Shown here one piece after another: positions 34,630-46,100 of a DNA stretch of 64,000 nucleotides (position 1 is its first letter; each line of letters begins with the position of its first letter). Under the pieces are notes generated by a model. It ran no database searches. It was not told the origin of the DNA and worked only from the letters and a program-made list of their open reading frames with translations. The position numbers were made by a program, and so were the translations under genes. The stretch is from Halocafeteria seosinensis. Lineage: Eukaryota > Sar > Bigyra > Bicosoecida. The stretch is from the NCBI GenBank assembly GCA_001687465.1, contig LVLI01000098.1:62001-126000 (forward strand), read 5' to 3'.

Positions 34630-36644
34630 ATGCGAAGGGCTGTAGTGAACACTGTGCTATTCAGAGGGGGCCGTCGTGGTCTGCTGCGTCCGGCAGCGAA
34701 CAGCGGTCCTTGGATTCCAGTCCCTCCGGAACGCTTTTTTGCGACAGATGCCTCTGCTTCCTCGAAGATGAATTCTGATCGCCATTCCACTCGCTGGGAG
34801 GGCCACATGCAGGCCCTCAAGGAGATATGTCCGAAATACGTGGATGACCCCCTTGACATGGAATCGTACAATACCGACTGGATGCGCAAATACCAAGGAT
34901 ACAGTCCCCTGGTGCTCGTCCCCAAGTCGACGGAGCAAGTGAGCCAGATTCTCAAGTACTGCAACGACAACGTGATCAACGTCGTACCCCAAAGCGGCAA
35001 CACCGGACTCGTCGGAGGGAGCGTCCCCGTCGAAGATGAAGTCATCCTGTCGCTTAAAGACCTCAGGCAAATTATCTCGTTCGATTCCACTTCGGGAGCG
35101 CTGGCAGCTGAAGCTGGATGCATCCTTCAAGACCTGGACAACCACGTCGCTCCCCATGGCTTCTGCATGCCGCTAGATTTGGGGGCCAAAGGCTCCTGTC
35201 TTATCGGAGGAAATATTGCTACCAATGCCGGGGGCCTACGCCTGCTCCGCTATGGAAATCTGCATGGTAATACACTTGGCCTCGAGGTGGTCCTTCCCGA
35301 TGGATCGGTACGTGACTTATGAAGCCTTAGTTGGTAGCGTACGACTATTTGCGCTTACAAAGTGATGACAACAGATTCTTAATCTCATGAATACGCTGCG
35401 TAAAGACAACACGGGCTATGACCTTAAGCAATTGTTCATTGGAGCTGAAGGAACTTTAGGCAAGTTGTTACACCATAGTAATTGAGCTCCACACCGTGTA
35501 CTTACTGCAATTTGACACTACCGCAGGCATTGTGACAAAGGTGGCTATTCAAACTGCTCCGAGGGCTCCTTACAGAAATGTTGCGCTGTTGGGATACAAG
35601 TAAGTTCTTGCATGGCAATTTTCCGGCGGCGTGAACGCCCTCGTGTAATTCGTTGCCTTGCAGCAACTTTGAGGATGTCGTCGCGTCACTTCCTCTACTA
35701 CGAGAAGGTGCCTCAGAAATACTATCAGGAGTGGAGTTTATTGATCGATCTGCATTAGATATTGTTCTGAATAACAAGGCCTTGTGCAACAATTACGGGT
35801 ACCGGGAACCTCTGGCAGAAAAATATCCGTACTACATAATCGTAGAGACAAGAGGTAGTGATCCAAATCACGATATGGAAAAGCTTGAAAGTATGATATT
35901 TCACTTATCTAAGTGAGCTCGTGCGTTCCCTCTCTAAGTGTGTGGGATCTATGTATTGCGCAGAGACGTTACAACATTCACTGGACTCCTCGAAAGCTCT
36001 CGACGGAATTCTCGCAACGGACGAGTCCCAGAAAAATGTGCGTTGAAAATGAAGTCAGGTGCTCTTTCACTGTGCCGTCACTTGCTTTTTTTTGTCTTAT
36101 GGTCTGGCAGCAACTATGGGGTATCCGTGAGAGTGTTCCGGTTGCCATCTCTGAAGCAGGCTTAGTGTTCAAGTATGATGTTAGTGTACCGCTTCATTTA
36201 GCTGACAGCATTGTCGGGCGAGTGCGACAGCATATGAAAGAGGAGGGGCACATTGATAAACTTAACGTCCAAACATTTGGATATGGCCATCTGGGTAAGC
36301 TGCGTTACTCCTTCAAGTGAAATAGTGTTCTGGACGCACTCCTTGTGTCTTAATACGATGCAGCTGATTCGAATGTGCACATCAATGTGTTGTTGCCTTG
36401 GAGTACCGTCAACCAGGATAAGACCGCATTTAAGCAAGTGGAACGTAGCCTGGAACCTTGGCTCGGACGACTCGTTCATAGCTATAACGGAAGCATTAGT
36501 GCTGAACACGGAATTGGGGTCGCTAAGCGAGACATGTTTGCCGAAATCGGAGATCCCAACGCGCTTGAAACCATGCGTCAATTTAAAAGACGCTTTGATC
36601 CAAATAACATTTTGAATCCACGCAAAGTTGTGCCTGTCGCTTGA
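34630..36644 (+). CDS. D2HGDH: Mitochondrial D-2-hydroxyglutarate dehydrogenase (FAD)
   Basis: Oxidises D-2-hydroxyglutarate to 2-oxoglutarate, passing electrons via FAD to the mitochondrial ETF system. Seven exons (34630-35307, 35375-35459, 35527-35599, 35664-35890, 35964-36037, 36111-36294, 36364-36644) join in phase to 533 residues. The start [17 protein letters not shown] with RFFATD further on is a typical mitochondrial presequence. FAD-binding PCMH signatures include [33 protein letters not shown] and [21 protein letters not shown]; the C-terminal domain has [15 protein letters not shown], and [12 protein letters not shown]. Intron 2 starts GCAAGT, a GC donor demanded by frame. The usual GHxGDGNxH motif reads GHLADSNVH. 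A D-lactate dehydrogenase is the alternative, but length and C-terminal motifs favour D2HGDH. Confidence 0.9.
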
Positions 36645-36854
36645 GGACACACTTGACTCTCCACAGTTTAATGTGGAGCACCGGAACCCATTAGTACTTG
36701 TACAACAAAATTGTAATGCACTACGTGCTTTGGTTCATCGGGCTGTATCCGTATCTTTTGAGGCTCCGTCCTATACCGGTAGCTGGCCCCCTGATTCAAT
36801 GCTGCATACACTGATGGTTTCGAATCGGATAGTCATCAAGATTGCCACCGTGAG

Positions 36855-38450
36855 TTACCTCATGTTCAGACCGTATTTTTGCAGGAGTATCTCCCGGTCT
36901 TGTGCGGAAATTGTACTTGTACTACTTTCATCGGCTTCCACATAGATCTCGGGTCGTAAAATAGACAGAATGGCGCCATGCACCACGGAGGGTGGTTGGG
37001 ATCGTACCAGTGACTCAAACTGCCTCAGTTCCTCGTATCGACATACCTCCGTTGGGACTCTACGGGAGTGCCACTTTAATAGAACTTCACGTCCCAAGCG
37101 GTTGATCGTAAAATTTGACAACGTAAGACGTGCAATGGCGATGAACACAACATTCGGTACAGCCCACTGACTGATCCAATCATTCTCGTTTTGGATTGTG
37201 TCATACGTGATCTCGCTGGCAGAACTCGGGGCACCTACTGCAAAGACCAACGCAGCAATATTCAACCAAAAATATGCCGAGTATATGCGATGCTGGCGTT
37301 GGTACACCTGCTGTACGAGCGAAAGCGTGCCTACAGCGGAGTCCGACGACTTGCAACAGTCTGACAAAGAGTTTGCCACCCGACAAGCTATGTCGTACGT
37401 CGATATCAAGGTGACTACGAACGATGGGGTTTCAGCCAAAGCAGTAAGCAGGTAATAAAATGCAGGCTCGTGCCAAATCCTCTGCCATGCATGGTAAGTC
37501 AATAGCACAGAAACCAACGAAGCCATGAGCGAAACAACAACTGCTATGATCGTTTCCGTCGCTCTGTAGCGTGGTTTCTGATAAGAGCTGGCATTACCTG
37601 ACGTATCCCAAGTTGTCCTTAAAATTTTGAAGAGTAATTCGGCACTTGAGGAATCCCTCGTTTGTTCACCTGTTAAGAACTCTCGATCCACTGAGCACTT
37701 GGAGATTCCTTGTAGGAGATCTTCCTTTAAGGCAACGTGAGCGGACATCGACGCCTTTTTCCATGCCTGTTGTATCGCTCTGTCAATGAGAAACATAAAT
37801 CCAAAAACACCATATCCCATAAATCCGACGGTTGCCGTAAGGATTGCCCAAAATTTATTCTTTCCAACGTTAAACTGAATAGTGCCATAGACCGAGGCAG
37901 TAATAGACAACAAGGCGAGAAGTAGCACCAGTACGAGACGTCCGTATTTTCGTTTTGGTGGCTCAATGTTCCCCAAAGAGTGCGGCTGTTGACCTACCAA
38001 GGAAGACCTTCGCGATTTGATAGAAGTTGGGCGAGCCATCTTGGCCACCTCATGCATGACCCAGGCACCGTCTGATCCAATAGCAACTACAGTGCAGATC
38101 TGAAAATAAATGCGAAGCACCGGTTGTAAGCTTGGTAGAACACGAGACGCTTCTCCGGCAGCATGAATCCAAGGCAAGCCAACCAGGGCACCCACTAAAA
38201 TCATCACTGCACAATATACGCGGTACATGCGGAACCGGAACCGCGTGCGGTAGGTGGACCCTCCCTCCAGGTAGAGCAGCTTTGCAATTTCCTCCAACTG
38301 AGCATCGACTACAGACGTGAAATAGGGAGTAACTGAGTCAATATCTGCGGCAAGAAGTCGAGTCTTCGCCGAGAGATCCTCATTCTGAACAGTGTCTTCG
38401 TCTTTGGTGCCTGCCACCGATGCGGTTTCTCCCTGTTCCGTATTCGGCAT
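36855..38450 (-). CDS. Eight-pass membrane protein, unrecognised
   Basis: About 531 residues from the ATG at 38450 (MPNTEQGE). Roughly eight hydrophobic segments are visible, for example YCAVMILVGALVGLPWI, RLVLVLLLALLSITASVYG, FWAILTATVGFMGYGVFGF, IIAVVVSLMASLVSVLL and YFWLNIAALVFAVGA, with charged loops and a hydrophilic N-terminal 70 residues. No channel filter, transporter or enzyme motif that I recognise. The reading frame continues upstream of the ATG and meets a strong acceptor (CTGTTTCAG) near 38497, so an additional 5' exon is likely; I could not place it with confidence. It is head to head with the COPI-associated gene. Confidence 0.65.
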   Translation of the reverse strand: MPNTEQGETASVAGTKDEDTVQNEDLSAKTRLLAADIDSVTPYFTSVVDAQLEEIAKLLYLEGGSTYRTRFRFRMYRVYCAVMILVGALVGLPWIHAAGEASRVLPSLQPVLRIYFQICTVVAIGSDGAWVMHEVAKMARPTSIKSRRSSLVGQQPHSLGNIEPPKRKYGRLVLVLLLALLSITASVYGTIQFNVGKNKFWAILTATVGFMGYGVFGFMFLIDRAIQQAWKKASMSAHVALKEDLLQGISKCSVDREFLTGEQTRDSSSAELLFKILRTTWDTSGNASSYQKPRYRATETIIAVVVSLMASLVSVLLTYHAWQRIWHEPAFYYLLTALAETPSFVVTLISTYDIACRVANSLSDCCKSSDSAVGTLSLVQQVYQRQHRIYSAYFWLNIAALVFAVGAPSSASEITYDTIQNENDWISQWAVPNVVFIAIARLTLSNFTINRLGREVLLKWHSRRVPTEVCRYEELRQFESLVRSQPPSVVHGAILSILRPEIYVEADESSTSTISAQDREILLQKYGLNMR

Positions 38451-38925
38451 CTGTTGTTCCGCCGTTTCTTTTTGTCGTTTCTTACACGTTTGTACCTGAA
38501 ACAGATTGTATCGAAGACGCACACGCCTCTATCACCTCATTTAGTGCCGTAAAGCAACTTCCGCAGATTCCAGGCAACTTGTGAAGCTGCGCCACCCGCT
38601 CAAGGGAGCAGTCCTGTTTCCTTTCTCCCTTTGCCAACTCGGACTTTTCCTCTCTCTGTTTCTTTTGGGATTGTGTGACTAGAGTCTCCAATCCATCGAG
38701 ATATTACAAATGCCTCCATCACTGACGAGCATGAGGAGGCTGCTGTTCAAGTTGAAGTTCACCAGGTTCAATCGAAACTTCAACGATTCAAACAAAACGT
38801 TCACTTTGGCTTGGCTGGCTGCAGGCTGCTGCGGACGAGGAGTCATGAAGCCTCCATTTAGTCATGTGTGTTGTCTCGTGTGTGTTTTCGGAGAAATTTG
38901 TTGTTCACCAGGACTGTACTCTGAA
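38451..38925. other. Divergent intergenic region
   Basis: Promoter interval for the eight-pass membrane protein (minus) and the COPI-associated protein (plus). It may hold a 5' exon of the minus-strand gene. A plus-strand frame open from 38710 runs into the COPI-associated gene but its composition before 38926 does not look coding. Confidence 0.35.
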
Positions 38926-40085
38926 ATGAGCGACGACGCCCCGTGGGCCAAAACGGGTTCCAGCCCCTCGACTTCCGAAGGAGGGAAGAAGAAAAAAAAC
39001 AGTAAGAAGTCTGTGTCCTTCTCGGCCCATGACCAGAGCCCCGAAGCGGAGGGAGGGGAGAATGCTTTCGACGATTTGGAGCGCGGGGACAGTTCGGAAC
39101 CCCTCCATGACTCGAAACAGAAAGGGAAGAAGGGACAGGAGGAACAACCGCGAAAACACAGCTCTGTCCACACCATCCGAAAACTCAGAGGCACGCAGAG
39201 ATTCAATTGTGGAACCTTCAATTACGTTGTTCGAGCGTTCGCCATGCTCGCCGGAGGTGGCATGATGGCTTTGGCAGGATACACTTACACATTAGTCGCC
39301 GACCTGGTACGTATGAAGCTATAACTGTATTCGGCCTGACACGCTGTCAAAACCTTGTCTTGTCCCTCCTTGCAGTGGGCGTTCACACCGGAGTCCACTA
39401 AAATTGAAGTAATCGATTTGAAATATAAGGAGTTCGCCCTATACATGGGTATGTATATTGTACTCTGCGCGTGGTGCTAGATGAAGGTACCTTTCTTTGC
39501 AAATACAGGAGCGATGACTACCTACTACTTGGTCTTCGGCTTCTTAATGTTCATGGCCGAAATCCGGGTTCGAGCTTTAAAGAAGACTGTTTTGAAACCT
39601 TTCGGGTTCTTACATACACTGTAAGGCTTAATTTCGATAGAAAGGCTCCCGTGGGTGGCGTATATGTGTAGATATATGCGGGTTTAAGCGCAGGGTCGGA
39701 CGAGGGATTTTCTACATTGTGATTGGGTTTGCACTCATCGCAATTCAGCAGCTGGCAACGCTATTGATCGGGGGTTTAACTTGTGCTTGCGGTTTATGCG
39801 AAATAACGCTTAGTGTTCTTGTCAAAGTATGTTGTCTTGCGCATACTGTACCGTCGATGTGTACTATACAGTTCCCTGACTCTGCAGAAACAACGCATCG
39901 TCATCGAGAATCCCTTGAGTGAAGTCGGAGAAGAGCTAGACGGTTATGAAGAAGAGGAAAGCAACCGGCGAAAGAGTCAAGAGGATATGCGGCGAAAAGA
40001 CAGTAGTTCTCCAGGTTGGAAGCCTTCCATCCATGAGAGTCCTTTGCGAAGCAATGATAAAGAAGGCAATCCCTTTGGAAAGTGA
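38926..40085 (+). CDS. COPI-associated membrane protein (COPI_assoc family)
   Basis: Family members are small four-pass Golgi/ER membrane proteins found with COPI vesicles. Exons 38926-39306, 39376-39448, 39509-39620, 39694-39826 and 39888-40085 join in phase to 298 residues. The N-terminal 100 residues are polar, Lys/Glu-rich. Hydrophobic segments follow: VVRAFAMLAGGGMMALAGYT, MTTYYLVFGFLMFMAEI, the diagnostic LVGRGIFYIVIGFALIAI (family pattern GRGxFYI), and LLIGGLTCACGLCEITLSVLV. The C-terminal tail is cytosolic and charged. The ATG at 38926 (MSDDAPW) was chosen because the preceding open sequence is Cys-rich and unlike the rest. Intron lengths are 69, 60, 73 and 61 nt. Confidence 0.8.
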
Positions 40086-40207
40086 TGTATTGGAAAGATA
40101 TTGTCTCCATCTTATCGCTATGTTTAATCCACTACACATCCCTCAAAATAAACAATATTACTGGTGGATTCTGTATCCCGGTTGACGTTCTACAATTACT
40201 CGTAACA

Positions 40208-41519
40208 TTAACGTTTACCCCAGGCAGCTTTCTTGAACCGGTTGAGCACCATTTCATCTGTTGATTTGCTGGCACGAGCATGTTGACGTTCGCTTTGCTG
40301 CTGTGATGGTTCATGATGTTGCTGTTTCGTATTTTCAGATTTGGGATAGTTATTTTCTGCGTTAAGTTTCTCAGCATATTCTTTCCGGTGTTGCTTGTAG
40401 TTTGCCGTCACACTACCTCCCACGTTGGCGAGCGAGGATAACACGTTCTGTTGCTCTTGTTGCTGTTTCATACGGCGGATATATTCTCGTTTAGCTTGCT
40501 CGGTTTCCTGTACGGCAGTTGAGTGAAACACAACCTGATTTGAGGCAACCAAAATCGAATCTGCCAACCGTGTTAACTCACCTCGACATTCTTCCGTTTT
40601 ACTTCCTCCGGCAACTCTACTTCCGCTAAACCCGTGTTGAGGAAAAGCGGTGCACCTTCACCACTTTCTTCCGCGTTAGCTGCAAGCAAAGCAGGTAGAA
40701 CGAAGTAGGTTATTTGCTCTTTGAAGAACTGACGAGTTGAAAGTACATACATGAAGATTTGTTTGGGGGTTTTAAATGCTCTGGAAGCTCATATAGGTCT
40801 CCAACTTCTTCCTCCGCCGGATCTTTAGGTTTTTCCTGTGGCTGTTGTTCTTGCTCTTCTTCAGTGTCCTCTCCACGTTGTCGGCGATATTCTTTCATCC
40901 TCTCTTCGACATAGGCTTTCCTGTGTGCATCATAATAACAATGACCACTTACTTTTAAGAATTCCAAATTCTAATGCCCTTTAACTTACATGTGGGGATT
41001 ATTGTCGAGATCAGCTAATGTGGCCGACCCTAGGCCTGTAACATCACTCATGGTTTGTGCTGTGAATTGCCCTCCTAAAAATTTGCCAATAGCTTCCCGG
41101 CGCTTCTTTTTCGACTGCTTCATGTCCTGAAGCCCGTACTGGGGCATCTCTTTCTCCTCCTCTTCTTGCTTCTTTTTCCTCTCAGCTTCCTCCGTGTGTT
41201 CAGCCGGAGCTCCTGAGGCATTCTGGGAAGGCCCTTGTAGCAACGCATCGACCTCAATGCCTCGCTTCTTCTGTCGTTGTCTCTGTATTTGCTTAAGAGA
41301 ACTCAAATATTGCTCCGATTCCTTTTCTTCTTCTTCTTCCTCCTCATTCTCATCCTCTTCCACATCCTGTCCTGGGCGTCTACGATATCGTCGACGCGAT
41401 TTATTGTGCTTTACAGGCTTCTTTATGCTACTAGAAGCTGCTGAGGAGCTGGTGATGCCATTATTGTCCTCATTTGTGCCGAGATTGATAGGCGCTGCTG
41501 CCGCGTTCTCTTCCTCCAT
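40208..41519 (-). CDS. TLS1/C9orf78 (Hep59) family splicing-associated protein
   Basis: Human C9orf78 associates with the spliceosomal helicase BRR2 and U5; the fission yeast relative Tls1 affects splicing and telomeric silencing. Exons 40990-41519, 40751-40920, 40582-40679 and 40208-40507 join in phase (69, 71 and 74-nt introns) to 365 residues. The N-terminal third is acidic with an Arg-rich patch (SRRRYRRRPG). The family core follows: FLGGQFTAQTM, then MKAYVEERMKEYRRQRG, the hallmark DLYELPEHL, a GLAEVELPEEVKRKN block equivalent to the human IPEVDLG region, and TANYKQHRKEYAEKLN near the C-terminus, matching human NYVQHNRFYHEELN. The exon junctions recreate each conserved block, which supports the model. 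Head to head with the next gene, 65 bp apart. Confidence 0.85.
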
Positions 41520-41584
41520 TATCTCTACTTATATACTGTGTTCATTCTATTGAGGGCGTGGTACTATCATATACGCAGTTTATC

Positions 41585-42463
41585 ATGACAATTCTGCCCA
41601 GTTCACGACTGTATTATGGGGCGATTTTGCCCGATTTACAGCAATTAGGCGTCTCTGAGGATAACCCAGGCCTACGCGCTGTTTACGGTTTTAAGGCAAT
41701 GATGCCATTATATCCATTTATTGGAGTCTTCACCTTTATTGGGGTCCTCCAGGACAAGGAATTACGAGCGACGTTCAAGTCCGATGTGGACCTGATTCGA
41801 CATGGCATGAAACACGGCTTCCGACGATGGATTCCCATTGCCATAGGTTCAGCCGTATTCTATGGTTTAGAAGTGGCATGCCGTCCAGTTATTTACCGAG
41901 CACTCTCCGAGGAAGAAGGAGAATCGAGGAATTCCCGGAATCCTCCTCAAGTGCCACAGGGACGACAGAATACCATATTTGCGCAAGCCAAGAAAACTTT
42001 GGCTGATTTCACGGGTGTCCGACACGCTGGGTATACGACGGTAAGAGGAGGTGAAAATAGCGATGATAGCACGAGCTCAGAGACTGGTCGTCAAGCACAG
42101 AGCAAAAAGAAGTTTATGATCGTGGCGGGGAATCGAGATTTACCAGAATGGAGTCAAACAGAGGAAGAAGGCTTGGGAAACGACACCGAAACAAATAACG
42201 ACGAAGGCTTAACAAAGAGTAACCACAGGTCAACAGCTAGTACGGAGTCTATCGAGGAAAATGCAGCGGTCTCACCCTCGCACTACTATCCTCCAATTGT
42301 TGGAAGCCAAATGGTTGCAGGGTCTGTAGCGGCTCTGCTAGTATCGTTACCCAACATTCGCTCGCTAGGAGTGTTTCGTTTCTTGGCTTTGGGGGCACTT
42401 GGCATGTTCGCGGGTACTATGGTGCCTTCATATGAGTCCGCGATGGCCAATAAGAAATACTGA
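41585..42463 (+). CDS. Membrane protein, possibly Tim17/TIMMDC1-like
   Basis: A 292-residue uninterrupted frame. Hydrophobic segments occur near residues 40-60 (MPLYPFIGVFTFIGVLQ), 80-105 (following HGMKHGFRRWIPIAIGSAVFYGLEVACRP) and two at the C-terminus (GSQMVAGSVAALLVSLPNI and FLALGALGMFAGTMV). The G-rich helices flanking a long polar loop of about 120 residues are reminiscent of the Tim17 superfamily, in particular TIMMDC1, a complex I assembly factor, but there is no decisive motif. I chose the ATG at 41585; the frame is open slightly upstream. A mitochondrial inner-membrane role is inference only. Confidence 0.5.
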   Translation: MTILPSSRLYYGAILPDLQQLGVSEDNPGLRAVYGFKAMMPLYPFIGVFTFIGVLQDKELRATFKSDVDLIRHGMKHGFRRWIPIAIGSAVFYGLEVACRPVIYRALSEEEGESRNSRNPPQVPQGRQNTIFAQAKKTLADFTGVRHAGYTTVRGGENSDDSTSSETGRQAQSKKKFMIVAGNRDLPEWSQTEEEGLGNDTETNNDEGLTKSNHRSTASTESIEENAAVSPSHYYPPIVGSQMVAGSVAALLVSLPNIRSLGVFRFLALGALGMFAGTMVPSYESAMANKKY

Positions 42464-42611
42464 ATGGGACGAGATGGTTCTCCACCACGACTGCAATTGG
42501 CCGGGGCCCGATAATCTCCCTCTCATTAGCCGTCAACGTTGATCTCCAAGACGCTTGCGTACAACACATGCAGCATGCATTGACTGACGGCATTATCCTC
42601 ATACCAAACCG

Positions 42612-43085
42612 ATGATCGAGCATTTTATACGTCCGCTGCTTCAGCAAATATTGCTGAGCGAAGGACTCAGCAGCTATGCGAGCATCAGTAAACAGATTGA
42701 TCGATTCGGCTTCGGCATGAATCTGGAAGAAACAAAGGAGGTACGAAGAGGAAGATATATTCTGTATACCCCATGTACTTCAGTTCGGGAAGCAGTGGAA
42801 TTCCACTCAGGCTGTGACTGACAGCTGAAACTTGCCGATTGGAGTCACCTTAATCCATTCAACAATCCACCATTTAAGGTGTCTTCACCAATGTTCTTAC
42901 TACCATACTCGTACTTTCCATGTCCAAGAGACAACTAACCTTTTTGCGAATGTTTGCATTTGTAGGAACCAATTGGCGGCGGAAACTGTCTTGCTCAACT
43001 TCAACAACGTTTATTTGGCGTTAATAGAGTCCCCGGTTTACACAATATACCATTCTCTGTATTGAAGTGTTGTTACCGAGAGTAG
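42612..43085 (+). CDS. Small hypothetical protein, three exons, 100 residues
   Basis: Exons 42612-42740, 42825-42878 and 42966-43085 are linked by introns of 84 and 87 nt with GTACGA/ACAG and GTGTCT/GTAG borders, and all phases fit. The 100-residue product starts MIEHFIRPLLQQILLSEGL, contains NLEETKE, DWSHLNPFNNPPFK and PIGGGNCLAQLQQRLFGVN, and ends KCCYRE. I know no family for it. No transmembrane segment or signal peptide. Evidence is the consistent splice structure and protein-like composition of all three exons, including a 54-nt middle exon. Confidence 0.5.
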
Positions 43086-43179
43086 ACGCTTGTAGGAGCC
43101 TACTTACCACTGTTGCCAGAATTTGCGGCTGCTGTAACTGCATATTCCGAATCGGAGAAGGTCGTAATTGCACAATAGG

Positions 43180-46100
43180 ATGCACTCCCGACGCCTAAGC
43201 TACTTAGCCATGAGGCAATGCTCTCCTGTACGCAGTATAGCTGTATTTTTCTTAGGTATGGCAGTGTTGGCGGTAGCTGTTGGAGGCGCTGAGGACTGTG
43301 ATTATGAAAGTGGCCAGGTGACTTGCCAAACTTGTAAGTTCCAACCCTCCATTTTCACCATGCCAGGGCACATAGAGCATGCTTTCTAATGCTTTTCACC
43401 TTGCTGTATCCTTTCTTGTTTTCGTGTGCTTTGCAGGTAGAGATGGAGGTGCCGTGAATGTAAGTTTCATTTGTAGTCAGTGTTCAACTCCCACGCTGGC
43501 TTTCAACCTCAACCGGAACTCCTTTTGCAGACAATGAATGGTTTAGTTAGAGTGAATCGCGATTTCACCAAGGTAGATAGTGATTTAGGGGAGTATCGAT
43601 GGTTCTCTTGCCCCGGAGATCCAGGGTTCGGAGGATCAAAGGATGACACATGTGAATTCGACTATGAATTTGAAGGTACGGTTCTTGCGCAGGCGGTCCA
43701 CATGCACACTGAATCATTTTCGTCTTGATGCTATTGTTCAGCGTCTGCGGTCAGTGAGAGTCCTAGTGAGGAGAGCTCGCCAGACAACTACGTTCAATCT
43801 GTCACGCTTTACGTTGCCTTCCCCATCCTGTTGATAGTGTTATTGTACTTGACGGTGCTACTGATCATTTTCTTTCGGGTGTGCTGCCGATGCTGTATGA
43901 AAGGGGGAGCTTGCGGGAAAGCCGTGCCTACTTATCAAAGCAAGTGTATGGGATTTAAACGGTACGAAAAGCAAGATGGCAAGGTCGAATTTCGCTATTC
44001 GAAGCGCTCTGTTTGGACATGGCGAATTGTCATGCTGACATACGTTGCCATCGTGGGCACGTTCATTTATCTTGGAGAGTACAAGGGTAATAGGGAACTA
44101 GCAAATAGTGCATCATCCTTTGCATTAGCCCCAACGGTAAGAGGGACTTCTGGAGAAAATGTTGCCAGCGCTCATAACCCAATCTTGAATTAGGATGCAG
44201 ACTGGAGCGGAAACTGTGTATGGGCTATCCACGGGCACCATGACTTCCTTTGCAACCAATTTGGGAGGCGGAACGTTGGCTCCGGGATTGATCAATCTAA
44301 ATATCACCATCCAACGATACATGTCAATTGATGTAAGACAAGAGCCGTATATTGATTGCGTTCTCCCCGTTCACTGTTTTGTACGCTTCGCAGGGTCTAC
44401 GATCAAGCCTTGATTGCGTCATTGGAGGAATCGATGCAAACGAAAAATCAATCAATGATATGTTGGACGACGTTCGAGAGCTAAACCAAACTATTGAGCA
44501 AGCGAAGGCTGAAGCATTAGAGCTTTCAGAGTACGTTGCCGTTTGTCCTTCATATTGGACGGAAACGCTTGAGTATCTCCCTTTATATTTATGATGCAGT
44601 ACTGTCACAAGCTTGAACTCTACTTTCGGCGATATTAGAGGAGACCTTGGTATCCTTGAGGCTAACCTTACAGCTTTGAATCTTTCCATTATTGACCTTC
44701 GACCCCACATTGAGGAAGGAGAAGTTGTATGTTGAGTGTCGCCCATTTTTGAGTTAAGACTACGAAGTACAGCTCTGTCGGATGTATCTCCGCAGCTCCT
44801 TAATTTAACTGGCTCTCACCTGGACGACTTAACTACCGAAAGCAAGTTTGGCTTAGACCTTGACTCAACGAGCACCGCGCTTTCGTCTTTCGAGAGCAAT
44901 ATGCCATCTCAACCAAAATCTAACGAAGTTAGTGCCGCGCTTGAACAACTGCGAACAAACGAGACATGGGGTGTAAGTGTTTTGTACGAGGTGGTACTAC
45001 CAAAAAATCCCTCCCGAAATGCATCGTGACCGCAGAAGAACGAGGATGGTGCAGCGGAGCGGGAGCAACTGATTCTCGATCTCCAAACCCTCAACGACAG
45101 TTTCACTCAGGTGTCCAATCTGAGCAACCTAGCTGACCAGCTGGTATTTTTGGACGGAGTCTTCGGGAGTTTTATTGACGCGGATATATCTGATAGAACA
45201 AGTGACGTCTTTGAAAACATAGACAGCATTTTGGATTCCATGGCTGCGGCGACGGCTTTGAATGCAACAATAAACTCCTTGAGAGAGACCCTCGAGGTGG
45301 ACCTTCAGCAAAAACTGGATGAAGCGGACGCCGTCATTAAGGTACGGGTTCGTCGAAGGAACTATGGCTTCGTCAATTTACACTGATTATATCTCCACAG
45401 TCCTTCAACGCGACGCTGGCATCACTCGATTTGGAAACAACAGCCGAAACCCAGCTTGAACGGCTGAAGGAGGTATGGAAACGCTTCCTAGTCGCCAGGA
45501 AAGGAACAATAACCATTAGTACAATGAAACTGTTGCAGGTTAACGTCACTTTGACCTGCTTCGATGATTTCTACCAGCTGTTGCTTTCCGTAAATGAGTC
45601 GCTAGTTCGATTGCCTGATGAACTCGATGAAACTGGCGATATTCAAAACGACACAACTACGGCAATTAATGATGCGGAAAAGCAGATTAATGATTTGGCA
45701 GATGACCTGGATTCTATGCAAAAAGAAGCAGATACTGCGATGTCGACAATTACCAACACGACGGAAGACATCGACGAGCTACGGGAAAACACAACCGATG
45801 CATTGGATTACGAGGATTTGTATAATTCGCTCCAAGAATATGAGGACGCCGTTCAGGGCTTGGAATTGAACGAATTTCAGGGGAATTTGAGTGCCTTGAA
45901 CAGTAGCATGACACTGGCCAGGCAAGCTACGACCGAAACTTTCATAAGCAGTTTGAGAAGTTTACAAACTATCATAGAGGAAGCGGCTGCTAGTATATCG
46001 AGGACGGTGGACCACGTCAACTCGTTTGATAGTACCTTGCGGTGCAGTGATGAAGGTTCAACATGTTCTAACGATGGAGACTGTCCCGGGAGTGAAACAT

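Noticed and set aside
38482-38691. Upstream exon of the eight-pass membrane protein
   Set aside because: The only in-phase join would need a 44-nt intron, shorter than any other here, and the frame lacks an ATG.
44136-44201. Earlier acceptor (TTAG before GATGCAG) in prominin-like intron 4
   Set aside because: It shifts the frame; the acceptor seven bases later keeps phase and gives a 64-nt intron.
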